DNA of 64,000 bases from the NCBI GenBank assembly GCA_045613945.1, contig JAZLBZ010000002.1, positions 30,019-94,018 of the forward strand. Reading direction: 5' to 3'. Under the pieces are notes generated by a model that did no database searches, was not told where the DNA came from, and worked only from the letters and a program-made list of their open reading frames with translations. Positions 25,450 through 33,640 of this stretch are shown here, piece by piece. Position numbers and translations under genes: made by a program. The first letter of the stretch is position 1; every line of letters begins with the position of its first letter. Origin of the DNA: HGM04593 sp045613945. GTDB taxonomy: Bacteria > Bacteroidota > Bacteroidia > Bacteroidales > Bacteroidaceae.

Positions 25450-26904
25450 TTATTGGTTGAATATTTCGTTTACAACTTCCTTGTCGTCAAAGTGGTGCTT
25501 GACGCCCTGTATCTCCTGGTAATTCTCATGTCCCTTGCCGGCGATGACCACAACATCATTCTTTTGTGCAAGTGCGCAGGCTGTCCTGATAGCCTCCTTG
25601 CGGTCAACTATTGTAATGGTCTTTTTCCTCTGTTCGTCGTTGAGGCCTGCAAGCATGTCATTGATAATCTCCTGCGGGTCCTCGTTGCGTGGGTTGTCCG
25701 ATGTGAGGATTACTCTTCCGCTGGCTTTTGCAGCCTCGGCTGCCATCAATGGGCGCTTGCCTTTGTCGCGGTTGCCGCCTGCACCAACAACTGTGATGAT
25801 GTTACCACGACCACGCAATACGTCATTCACGGTGCTCAAGACATTCTTGATGGCATCGGGGGTGTGGGCATAGTCGACGATGGCCGAGAATCCATCGGGT
25901 GAGTGCAGTGCCTCAAAGCGTCCCGAGACAGGTTTCAATGTGCTCATCACGCGCAGCACCTCCTCGGGGTCCTTGCCCAGTTCTATCGCGGTGCCGTAGA
26001 TTGCGAGCAGGTTGCTGATGTTGAAGCGGCCTGTGAGCAGTGTGGCGAATTCGCGGTTGTTGAACTCAAGCAACATCCCGTCAAGGTGTGTCTCCAGAAG
26101 GCGCGCCCTGTAATCGCATATAGTGCGTGTAGAGTAGTTCTTTACATCGCCCCTGCAGTTCTGCACCATCACTGAGCCGTTCTTGTCGTCGAGGTTGGTG
26201 ATGGCAAATGCATTGCGTGGCAGGTTGTCAAAGAAACTCTTTTTTGCCTTCAGATAGTTGTCCATATTCTCGTGATAGTCCATGTGGTCACGGGTGAGGT
26301 TTGTGAATATGCCACCGGCAAACTCCAGTCCTCCTGTGCGCTCTTGTGCAAGTGCGTGTGAACTAACCTCCATAAAGGCATACTCGCAACCGGCCTCAAC
26401 CATCTGTGCAAGCATCCTGTTCAGGGAGATTGCATCGGGGGTGGTGTGTGTCGACGGGTATGCCGTGCCGTCAATGTAGTTGCACACTGTTGACAGGAGT
26501 CCGCAACGGTGTCCCAGTTTGCGGAACAGTTCATAGAGTAGTGTGGCAATGGTTGTCTTGCCGTTTGTTCCGGTCACGCCCACCAGTTTCAGCCTCTGTG
26601 ATGGGTTGCCGTAGAATGTGGTAGCGAGCTTGCCCGCAACATTCTGCACGTTAGGGAATGTTATATATGCAACATTGGGTGAGAGTTTGTCGGGTGTCTT
26701 CTCACAGACTATTGCAACAGCGCCTTTTTCCTCGGCTGCGGCAATGTATTGGTGTCCATCGGTCTGCGTACCTCTTATGGCAATAAACATATCTCCCTTC
26801 TGTACAAGTCGCGAATCGATGTTTATTCCCAGGACATCAACTTCCTCTTTTGGAAGTACCATTCTGGTGCTTTGTGTCTCTCTTAACAGTTCACTTAGTC
26901 TCAT
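25450..26904 (-). CDS. murE: UDP-MurNAc-tripeptide ligase, meso-DAP type
   Basis: Third Mur ligase. 484 residues. The N-terminal substrate domain (VLGINIDSRLVQKGDMFIAI) is followed by the ATPase domain, with P-loop GVTGTNGKTTIATLLYELF, THTTPDAISLNRML, MEVSSHALAQERTGG and LTRDHMDYHENMDNYLKAK. The C-terminal domain has DYAHTPDAIKNVLST and the DNPR motif (TSDNPRNEDP), which selects meso-diaminopimelate rather than lysine. This window therefore points to DAP-type peptidoglycan. It lies 28 bp downstream of the ftsI gene. Confidence 0.97.
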   Translation of the reverse strand: MRLSELLRETQSTRMVLPKEEVDVLGINIDSRLVQKGDMFIAIRGTQTDGHQYIAAAEEKGAVAIVCEKTPDKLSPNVAYITFPNVQNVAGKLATTFYGNPSQRLKLVGVTGTNGKTTIATLLYELFRKLGHRCGLLSTVCNYIDGTAYPSTHTTPDAISLNRMLAQMVEAGCEYAFMEVSSHALAQERTGGLEFAGGIFTNLTRDHMDYHENMDNYLKAKKSFFDNLPRNAFAITNLDDKNGSVMVQNCRGDVKNYSTRTICDYRARLLETHLDGMLLEFNNREFATLLTGRFNISNLLAIYGTAIELGKDPEEVLRVMSTLKPVSGRFEALHSPDGFSAIVDYAHTPDAIKNVLSTVNDVLRGRGNIITVVGAGGNRDKGKRPLMAAEAAKASGRVILTSDNPRNEDPQEIINDMLAGLNDEQRKKTITIVDRKEAIRTACALAQKNDVVVIAGKGHENYQEIQGVKHHFDDKEVVNEIFNQ

Positions 26905-26932
26905 TATATATATTCCTTATGTTTCAATACTA

Positions 26933-29221
26933 TTATGGTTGCAGTCTCAGTCTCACGGTATCGCCTTCAATAGCCCTCCGGCCCGACGGTATGCTCTGCA
27001 GCCTGACGGTGCCATATCCGTTGATGACTACATTCAGGCCGCACTTCTGCATGAGATAGATGGCGTCTTTTGCGCCCATACCCTCTACATTGGGCACTAT
27101 TCTTGTGTCAACATCTCTTGCCGATATGTGGGGTTTGCCTTGCTTGTCTAGTCTTACTTCGCCCCATTGCTCGCCCTTTTCGCTCTTGGGCAGGCTGTCC
27201 TGTATTCCAATGCTTGAAAGCAGATGCTCTACTTCGTTTATGTTGCCTCTTTTTATTCTTGGCATTGCCGGATTCTTGTGGTCTATGGCCCCATCTATGG
27301 GGCTGAAGAACTTGTCGTTCATGATGTTCTCGGCAATCTCCTTGAATGCAAGTGCCGATGTGCTTCCGCCGCCATAACTGTTTGCCCTCTGCTCACTCTC
27401 GGGGCGTGGGTCGATGTCCTTGTCGTACATCATCTGCACTATGAGCGTGTACTCGGGTGCCTCGGCAGGAAAGAAACCGCAGAAACTCATCAGTTTCTTG
27501 TTGCCGTCGTATGCCTTTGCTGTTCCTGTCTTGCCGGCGATAGTCATCATGTCGGAGTGTGCATTCTTTCCTGTTCCGTCACGCTTGCCTTTTCTCCAGG
27601 GATTTACCTTGTCAATGCTTATGCCGTTGACAACTGAATCGAGCATGGCTGTCACAGCGTCGGCAACCTCTTTGGGGAACAGGTGTTCGTTGATGACTTC
27701 TGTGGGGAACTCCTCAACAATGTCTCCGTTGTCAAGAATGGCCTTTACCAATCGTGGCCTCATTTGCTTGCCGCCATTTGCAATGGTGTTATAGAACGAC
27801 ACCATGTTTATGGCTGTCATTCCAACAGCGTAGCCGAATGACATTGAGTTCATACTGTATCCGTTCCAACGCTTTGTGCCCGGCAGCGTCAGGTATGGTG
27901 TCTGCTCGTTGTCTGTGAGATAGTAATTCTCTGTCAGGCCAAACCTCTGCAGGGTGTTTGTGTACTCTTCCGGGTTCTTGGGATAGGCTTTTTTGATGAA
28001 CTGCACCATGCTGATATTGGATGAGTACATCATTGCATCGCTCATGCTGTACTTGCCTGTTCCATTGTCGCGGTACATCTCATCGCTTATCCTGTGGCCA
28101 TTGAAATTGTGTTTCATGCTCTCATATGCAATCACCGAGTCCTGCGTCGTCAGCTTGCCATCGGCAAGCATTGCTGTCATTGCGACGGTCTTGAATATTG
28201 AACCTGGCTCATTCAGGTCGCAGAGCGCGTGGTTGGCGGTGCGGTTGTACTTGATGTTGCCTATTGTGTCAATATACTCAACTTTGCCGTTGCTCTTTGT
28301 GTGGCGTGAGAGGTTGACGATGGCCTTGATGTCGCCGGTCTTTGTCTCCATGAGTATTGCCCAGCCTGCGGCAAGGTGCTTCTCTCTCAAGACGTGCTCC
28401 AGTGCATTGTGGCAAATGTCGAGCATGCGTGTGTTGAGGGTTGTCTGTACATCGAAGCCGTTGACTGGGTGCTTGTCCTCGCGGAGGATATACCTTCCTC
28501 TCATCTTGGCTCTTGTTCCGTATCCCGGCTCGCCCTTCAGATAGTCATTGTACTTCTTTTCGAGTCCATTGGCCTCTACGCTCTTCTTTCCGTCTATCTC
28601 AACATCTCTCACAATGCCGAATGTGCTGTTGCCGGTGTTGCCAAGAATGTTTTTTCGCTCAATGACCTCCTGTGTGTAGCAGCCGCTCAGTTTCTTGCCT
28701 TCCCTTATGATGGGCAGTTCCTTTATCTTGCGGTACTGTGAGTATGAGATGCTGCCTCTGTAAGGCTGGAAACCACCTCTTTTCCTTCCCTTTTTGTTGG
28801 GTGTCAGTCCAATCCTGAAACGCTCCTCAAGTTCCTGGACGCTTGTTCCGGGAAGTATCTCGTTGAGCCCTATGCACAGTTCTCTCAGGTGCTTGTTCCA
28901 GATTGAGTCCCTCTGGGCGTTGACTGCCGCTTCATCGGCGAGGTCGTTAGGGTTCTTGTATTCAAAGTCAAAGAGCATTCGGTATCTTGGCAATGTGCTG
29001 ACAATAAGCCCCCCGTCATCGGAGAGAATATTGCCTCTGTGTGCTTCAATGGGCACATTGTGCTTGATGTTCTTCTCTTTTATCTTGTTCCAGTCGTCAC
29101 GCTCAATGAACATTATTATTGCAGTCTTGCCAATAATAATGATACCTATTGTGGTGAACAGGAATATCACCAGCAGGTTGAAACGGAGAATAACATCTTT
29201 GCGGAACTTGAACATCTTCAC
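26933..29221 (-). CDS. ftsI: Division-specific class B PBP with PASTA domain (FtsI/PBP3 type)
   Basis: Septal peptidoglycan transpeptidase. 762 residues, longer than proteobacterial FtsI. One membrane anchor (about 13-33), a dimerisation/pedestal domain with EAHRGNILSDDGGLIVST, then the transpeptidase. SxxK is S341-I-F-K (EPGSIFKT), SxN is S400-S-N and the KTG motif is AGKTGTAK near 564. The C-terminal roughly 70 residues (IVPNVEGMGAKDAIYLMQKC) form one PASTA domain. The GTG at 29221 overlaps the ftsL stop (GTGA), and an ATG two codons in (29215) is an equally good start. It works with FtsW of the same operon. Confidence 0.93.
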   Translation of the reverse strand: MKMFKFRKDVILRFNLLVIFLFTTIGIIIIGKTAIIMFIERDDWNKIKEKNIKHNVPIEAHRGNILSDDGGLIVSTLPRYRMLFDFEYKNPNDLADEAAVNAQRDSIWNKHLRELCIGLNEILPGTSVQELEERFRIGLTPNKKGRKRGGFQPYRGSISYSQYRKIKELPIIREGKKLSGCYTQEVIERKNILGNTGNSTFGIVRDVEIDGKKSVEANGLEKKYNDYLKGEPGYGTRAKMRGRYILREDKHPVNGFDVQTTLNTRMLDICHNALEHVLREKHLAAGWAILMETKTGDIKAIVNLSRHTKSNGKVEYIDTIGNIKYNRTANHALCDLNEPGSIFKTVAMTAMLADGKLTTQDSVIAYESMKHNFNGHRISDEMYRDNGTGKYSMSDAMMYSSNISMVQFIKKAYPKNPEEYTNTLQRFGLTENYYLTDNEQTPYLTLPGTKRWNGYSMNSMSFGYAVGMTAINMVSFYNTIANGGKQMRPRLVKAILDNGDIVEEFPTEVINEHLFPKEVADAVTAMLDSVVNGISIDKVNPWRKGKRDGTGKNAHSDMMTIAGKTGTAKAYDGNKKLMSFCGFFPAEAPEYTLIVQMMYDKDIDPRPESEQRANSYGGGSTSALAFKEIAENIMNDKFFSPIDGAIDHKNPAMPRIKRGNINEVEHLLSSIGIQDSLPKSEKGEQWGEVRLDKQGKPHISARDVDTRIVPNVEGMGAKDAIYLMQKCGLNVVINGYGTVRLQSIPSGRRAIEGDTVRLRLQP

Positions 29222-29553
29222 TTGCTTTTATTTATTATATAAGGTGGGTCGGGCAGGGCGCGGAATTCACTTCCTTTTTCGGTCAGCAGTTTTTCAATCT
29301 CTGACAGTCGGCATTGGTATGCAAATTCGCTTTTTATTGTCAATAGGTTGTTTCTTATTTCGTTTTTTCTCTTATTTAGTTTGTATATCCTCACAATCTC
29401 CTGCTCGTGCTGATAGCGATTGCCTACGTAAAGAAAACTGTACAGCACAATCAGTCCCATGAGCAAGGCGTTGTTTGTAAAGATTCTGAAGATTCGTCCA
29501 CCCATGATGGTGTTGAATATACCTTCTTTGCGTTTTTTCTTCTTCTTGCCCAT
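29218..29553 (-). CDS. ftsL: FtsL-like division protein
   Basis: 111 residues: a lysine-rich cytoplasmic start (MGKKKKKRKEG), one membrane helix (about 27-45, NNALLMGLIVLYSFLYVG) and a short coiled-coil periplasmic part (EQEIVRIYKLNKRKNEIRNN). This matches the FtsL/FtsB layout. The sequence itself is poorly conserved, so the call depends on size, topology and its place between rsmH (1-bp overlap) and ftsI. Confidence 0.8.
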   Translation of the reverse strand: MGKKKKKRKEGIFNTIMGGRIFRIFTNNALLMGLIVLYSFLYVGNRYQHEQEIVRIYKLNKRKNEIRNNLLTIKSEFAYQCRLSEIEKLLTEKGSEFRALPDPPYIINKSK

Positions 29554-30467
29554 TATTCAGTCTCCTTTTTTATTGCAATCCTTAGTTTTGCACTGCGTGA
29601 GCGCGGGTTGCGCTCCATCTCCTCGTCGGTTGGCGCAATAACCTTCTTTGTGTCGAATGGCGATGTGGTGTTGCCGAAGAAGTCCTTCTCCACCTTGCCT
29701 TCGAAGTTGCCGCTTTTCATAAAGTTCTTTACTATGCGGTCCTCTATCGAATGATAGGTGATTACCACAAGGCGTCCGCCCGGTTTTAGCAGGTCTTTTG
29801 CTCCCACGAGCATCTCCTGCAGAGCCTCGACCTCCTTGTTAATTTCAATGCGCAGTGCCTGGAACACTTTTGCCATCTCTTTCTTCTCGCGCTGTGGCGG
29901 GCAGAAGGGCTTGGCTATCTCAATGAGTTCGTTGACACGCCTGATTGGTTTCTCGCTCCTTGTCTTCACAATCCTTGCTGCAAGCTTGCGTGCACAGTTC
30001 AACTCGCCATAGAGTTTGAATATTCTTGTCAGTTCCTCTTCTGTCGCGCGGTTCAGCAGGTCGGCGGCAGTCTCGCCGCCACGCTTGTTCATTCGCATAT
30101 CCAGGTCGGCATCAAAACGGAATGAGAAACCACGTGTCTCGTCGTCGAAGTGATGTCCCGATACTCCCAAATCGGCCAGTATAGCATCGACCTTTGTGGC
30201 GTTATGGTAACGCATAAAGTTGTAGATGAACCTGAAGTTTCCACGCACAAAGGTAAAGCGCTTGTCGTTGGGCGCGTTCTGCTCGGCATCGGCATCCTGG
30301 TCAAAACTGTAAAGGTGCCCTTTTGCTCCCAGACGCGAGAGTATCTCGCGTGAGTGTCCGCCTCCGCCAAATGTAACGTCAATGCAGGTGTTGTTTGCGG
30401 CAATCTCCATTCCGTCCACGCTCTCCTTGAGCAGTACCGGGGTGTGGTATACTTCGGGGTTATTCAT
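29553..30467 (-). CDS. rsmH: 16S rRNA (cytosine-1402-N4)-methyltransferase RsmH (MraW)
   Basis: SAM-dependent methyltransferase acting on C1402 in the ribosomal P site. 304 residues. Motifs: YHTPVLLKESVDGM, the SAM loop VTFGGGGHSREILSRLGAKG, DAILADLGVSGHHFDDETRG, FRFDADLDMRMNKR and the late VITYHSIEDRIVKNFM, ending with the SRSAKLRIA tail. The ATG overlaps the mraZ stop by 8 bp, so translation is coupled to mraZ. Confidence 0.97.
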   Translation of the reverse strand: MNNPEVYHTPVLLKESVDGMEIAANNTCIDVTFGGGGHSREILSRLGAKGHLYSFDQDADAEQNAPNDKRFTFVRGNFRFIYNFMRYHNATKVDAILADLGVSGHHFDDETRGFSFRFDADLDMRMNKRGGETAADLLNRATEEELTRIFKLYGELNCARKLAARIVKTRSEKPIRRVNELIEIAKPFCPPQREKKEMAKVFQALRIEINKEVEALQEMLVGAKDLLKPGGRLVVITYHSIEDRIVKNFMKSGNFEGKVEKDFFGNTTSPFDTKKVIAPTDEEMERNPRSRSAKLRIAIKKETE

Positions 30468-30921
30468 TAAAGCCTCCTTTCTCTGTCATTATCTTTTCGA
30501 GCGCGCGACCAAAATCGGCCGGGTCCATAAACGGTTTGTCCAGTTTCTCCTTAGCCCAAATCTCTATGGTGTCGTCCATTCCTATGAAACGTACCTCCTG
30601 GGCTATGCCGGCCATTGCCATGTATCTCTTTGGCAACAGGATGCGGCCGTTGCTGTCAATGCTCAGTTCCTCTACATCGGCAACAAACTGGCGGAATATC
30701 ATCTGGTGTGCTGCGTTCCAACGGTCGAGACGGCTGCGCAGCAAGTCAAGCTGTTCGTTCCAACTCTTTTCGGGGTAGAGTACAAGGCACTCCTGGTATA
30801 CATCCTTGCGCAGCATGACCTTTTCGCAGCCCGCCTCTTGCAGGATACGACGGAAACAGGCCGGCAGGAATACTCTGCCTTTGCTGTCGCTTTTTGCCTC
30901 TATGTTACCAATGAAACGCAT
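30460..30921 (-). CDS. mraZ: Transcriptional regulator MraZ
   Basis: First gene of the dcw operon. I start it at the ATG at 30921 (MRFIGNIEAKSDSKGRVFLP), giving 153 residues; a longer frame to 30990 crosses the promoter and operator. Two AbrB-like swapped-hairpin repeats, each with a DxxGRxxLP core (DSKGRVFLP near 12-20 and DSNGRILLP near 86-94), form the DNA-binding ring. In other bacteria MraZ binds TGGG direct repeats upstream of its own gene and represses the cluster. Matching repeats are present here at 30966-30980. Confidence 0.95.
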   Translation of the reverse strand: MRFIGNIEAKSDSKGRVFLPACFRRILQEAGCEKVMLRKDVYQECLVLYPEKSWNEQLDLLRSRLDRWNAAHQMIFRQFVADVEELSIDSNGRILLPKRYMAMAGIAQEVRFIGMDDTIEIWAKEKLDKPFMDPADFGRALEKIMTEKGGFNE

Positions 30922-30950
30922 ACTTTTAACCGAAAATATAATATTCGTTT

Positions 30951-30984
30951 CAAAATTACACAATTCCCCACAATTCCCCACAAA
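30951..30984 (-). promoter_or_regulatory. Promoter of the dcw operon with MraZ-type operator
   Basis: Minus strand: TTTG (30981-30984), 22-nt spacer, TAATTTTG (30951-30958), an exact -7 consensus. The spacer contains two perfect TGGGG boxes with a 10-bp period (30976-30980 and 30966-30970, repeat unit TGGGGAATTG) and a degenerate third position TGTAA at 30956-30960 that enters the -7 box. Known MraZ operators are TGGGN repeats spaced by 5 nt, exactly this layout. Bound MraZ would cover the whole spacer and block RNA polymerase. The predicted leader is about 23 nt. Confidence 0.75.
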
Positions 30985-31142
30985 AAACAAAGGAAAAATA
31001 AAATAAAGTTTTCAACAGCCTGTTAAGAATGCTTTTGTTTTTCTACTGTGTTGTTTATCATCTTGATGTATAGAGCATTAATTTATGTGCTATGCAGATG
31101 GCCTATGGTGGGGTGCGGACTCTGTTTTTTTATGCAGTGCCG

Positions 31143-31174
31143 GTTGCATTCTACTACTAAAAGAACTATTTTTG
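31143..31174 (+). promoter_or_regulatory. Probable promoter of the M28 peptidase gene
   Basis: GTTG (31143-31146), 20-nt spacer, TATTTTTG (31167-31174). The -7 octamer fits TAnnTTTG and the -33 is partial. The ATG is at 31197. Confidence 0.5.
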
Positions 31175-31196
31175 TGCAAAATAAGACTTTACCGTT

Positions 31197-32114
31197 ATGT
31201 CAAGATTCCCACTGCTCGCAGTTGTTCTTCTTCTGCTTTCTTTTAGTGCCTCTTCTCAGAAATACATAGAGCGAGGATACCGTACAATTCTATCATCCGA
31301 TGCCAGGATTTTTGTCGAGACGCTTGCTGCCGATTCAATGCAAGGGCGTGATGCCGGCGAGGAGGGCGGCCGCATGGCTGCTGCATACATTGTGTCATTG
31401 CTCAAGGAGTGGGGTATTGAGCCTCTTGATAATGAAGGCTATCTGCAGCCATTTGCGGTCGAGGATTGCGAAATGAACAATATACTTGCCATAATTCCCG
31501 GCAAGAGTAAGGAGTTTGTTGTTGTAGGTGCGCATTATGACCACGTTGGTGTCGGTGTGGCTGTTGATGGCGACAGTTGCTATAACGGGGCCGATGACAA
31601 TGCCTCGGGCGTATCTGCGGTGTTGCAGATTGCAAGGGCGGTCAAGGGTATGCACAAGACTCCTGAGCGTGGCATAATATTTGCCTTTTGGGATGGCGAG
31701 GAGATGGGGCTGCTTGGCTCGCGCCACTTTGTTGAGAATTGCGCCTTTTTATCGGATGTTTCGGCCTATATGAACTTTGACATGATAGGTCGTGGCCCGT
31801 TAGATAATCCCAAGCACCTGACCTATTTCTACACAGCATCGCATCCTGTTTTTGGCGATTGGCTGAAGGAGGATATGGCAGTGCGTGGCTTCTCCTTTAT
31901 TCCCGATTATCGTGCGTGGGACAACCCCACAGGCGGCAGCGACAATGCCTATTTTGCCAAAAGCGGAGTTCCTGTTGTGTGGTATCATACCGAGGGACAC
32001 CCCGATTATCATCTCCCCTCGGACACAGCAGATAAAATAGATTATGAGAAGATGACAGACATCACTCGCGCAGCCTTCCTGTGTGCGTGGCGCTTGGCGA
32101 ATGAAAAGTATTGA
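31197..32114 (+). CDS. Exported M28-family zinc aminopeptidase
   Basis: 305 residues with a signal peptide (LLAVVLLLLSFSASSQ, cleavage near 21). The co-catalytic two-zinc site is complete: GAHYDHVG (His about 113), NGADDNASG (bridging Asp), FWDGEEMGLLGS (general base Glu and a Zn ligand Glu), MNFDMIGR (Asp) and WYHTEGHPDYHLPSDT (last His). Family members remove N-terminal residues from peptides, and in Bacteroidetes some act on dipeptides or pyroglutamyl peptides. It has its own promoter and ends at a strong terminator, so it is a single-gene unit divergent from the dcw cluster. Confidence 0.93.
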   Translation: MSRFPLLAVVLLLLSFSASSQKYIERGYRTILSSDARIFVETLAADSMQGRDAGEEGGRMAAAYIVSLLKEWGIEPLDNEGYLQPFAVEDCEMNNILAIIPGKSKEFVVVGAHYDHVGVGVAVDGDSCYNGADDNASGVSAVLQIARAVKGMHKTPERGIIFAFWDGEEMGLLGSRHFVENCAFLSDVSAYMNFDMIGRGPLDNPKHLTYFYTASHPVFGDWLKEDMAVRGFSFIPDYRAWDNPTGGSDNAYFAKSGVPVVWYHTEGHPDYHLPSDTADKIDYEKMTDITRAAFLCAWRLANEKY

Positions 32115-32154
32115 TACGAAAAAAGGAGTTGCGACGCAACTCCTTTTTTCGTAT
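32114..32154. terminator. Bidirectional terminator between M28 peptidase and nhaA
   Basis: Perfect inverted repeat with 20-bp arms around a single central base. The core is GGAGTTGCG/CGCAACTCC, flanked by A6 and T6 so it works in both directions. It directly follows the M28 stop and lies 12 bp from the convergent nhaA stop. Confidence 0.9.
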
Positions 32155-32165
32155 ATTCTTTTTGC

Positions 32166-33503
32166 TTATGCCTTTTTGGGCAGGTAACGGCTGAGCAGAA
32201 GGCTGCCAACTACAGCCGAAATTAGCGAACCGCAAAGAATGCCCAACTTAGCCTCGGCAAGCAGTGTTGTGCCATTGCCCAGTGCTGCATAGGAGAGGTC
32301 GGCGATGAAGATTGACACTGTGAGACCGATGCCGCACAGCATGCATACCGATGCAAATGACTTCCAGTCGGCTCCCTGTGGCAACTGTACAAATCCAAGT
32401 TTGATGGCAATCCATGAGAATGTGAATACGCCAATGAATTTGCCGGCAACCAGTCCAATGATAACGGATAGCCCAATGCCGCCAAAGAGGCTGCCAATGC
32501 TCATTGCAGAGAGGTCTATGCCCACATTCGCAAATGCAAAGAGCGGGATGATGAAGTAGCCGATGATGTTGTGCAGGCTATCCTCGAACTCCTGCAGCGG
32601 GCTGATGAGTTTGTCGGCTGCAGACTCAATGCTCTTGAGCTTGTGAATCTCCTCGTGTGTGAGTAAGGCTGTGTGATGCTTGCCCACGACGTGCACCTCG
32701 TTGAATCCGCTTATGTTCTCCTTTATGCGCTCGATATAACGTACTGCTCCCTTGCGCAGCGAACCCGGTGTGCAGAACGCCACAATTACTCCTGCAATTG
32801 TTGAGTGTATGCCCGAGTTGAGCATCAGGTACCACAGTACAAGTCCGGTAACAAGGTAGAAGTTCTTGGACATTATCTTCTTGTGGTTGGCAATCATTAG
32901 CACGGCCACGCAAGCTCCGGAAAGCAGCAGGTAGTTGATGTCTATTGTGGATGAGTAGAAAATAGCAATGACAATGATGCCGCCCAGGTCATCGGCAACT
33001 GCAAGTGCGGCAAGGAAAATCTTCAGGCCAATGGGTACTCTCTTGTCAAAAATTGACAGCACTCCAAGCGAGAATGCAATGTCCGTTGCCATTGGAATGG
33101 CAACGCCTCGCATCATGTCGGGGTTGTTGGGGCATGTGAGCCAGAAGAACAGCACCGGAATGAGCATGCCGCCACATGCGCCAATGATGGGCAGCATTGC
33201 TTTTTTTGCCGAAGAGAGCTCGCCGACAAGTATCTCGCGCTTTATCTCAAGACCTACAGACAGGAAGAATATTGCCATGAGGAAATCGTTGATAACCTCA
33301 ATGAGTTTCATTGGGTGCCCGTTGTGGCTGAAGAGATTGAATTCCCCTATTGAGAGAGATACCTCCTGGCTCCAGAAACTGAAGAACTCGTCTTTTAATG
33401 GCGTGTTAGCAAAGATAAGAGCAAAAACGGTACAGATTATGAGAACGGCACTGCTGTTCACATACTTCTTGACCATGCTCTTGAAACTGTAGTTGTGTGT
33501 CAT
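32166..33503 (-). CDS. nhaA: Na+/H+ antiporter NhaA
   Basis: 445 residues with about twelve membrane helices. NhaA exchanges internal Na+ (or Li+) for external protons and helps pH and salt balance. The ion-binding Asp pair lies in LAALAVADDLGGIIVIAIF. Other family marks: FFLSVGLEIKREILVGELSS, MATDIAFSLGVLSIF and GIHSTIAGVIVAF. A long hydrophilic loop (about 250-300, HVVGKHHTALLTHEEIHKL) is typical of Bacteroidetes NhaA. A TACTTTTG -7-like box lies at 33530-33537 on the minus strand. Confidence 0.96.
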   Translation of the reverse strand: MTHNYSFKSMVKKYVNSSAVLIICTVFALIFANTPLKDEFFSFWSQEVSLSIGEFNLFSHNGHPMKLIEVINDFLMAIFFLSVGLEIKREILVGELSSAKKAMLPIIGACGGMLIPVLFFWLTCPNNPDMMRGVAIPMATDIAFSLGVLSIFDKRVPIGLKIFLAALAVADDLGGIIVIAIFYSSTIDINYLLLSGACVAVLMIANHKKIMSKNFYLVTGLVLWYLMLNSGIHSTIAGVIVAFCTPGSLRKGAVRYIERIKENISGFNEVHVVGKHHTALLTHEEIHKLKSIESAADKLISPLQEFEDSLHNIIGYFIIPLFAFANVGIDLSAMSIGSLFGGIGLSVIIGLVAGKFIGVFTFSWIAIKLGFVQLPQGADWKSFASVCMLCGIGLTVSIFIADLSYAALGNGTTLLAEAKLGILCGSLISAVVGSLLLSRYLPKKA

Positions 33504-33603
33504 GTCCTATGCTTTTTCTTTTCCGGTTGCAAAAGTACCCCCTTTTTTGCTGATAAGGTGTGGCAATTCATTAATAATTACGAATGGTGTAATCGGTTTT
33601 AAC

Positions 33604-33637
33604 AATGAAACGCTGCCTATGCGGGCAGCGTTTCATT
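33604..33637 (-). terminator. Terminator of the C1 peptidase gene
   Basis: 14-bp perfect stem (33604-33617 with 33624-33637, core AACGCTGCC/GGCAGCGTT) with a 6-nt loop, just beyond the stop at 33641. The T run is weak, so efficiency is uncertain. Confidence 0.6.
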
Positions 33638-33640
33638 ATG

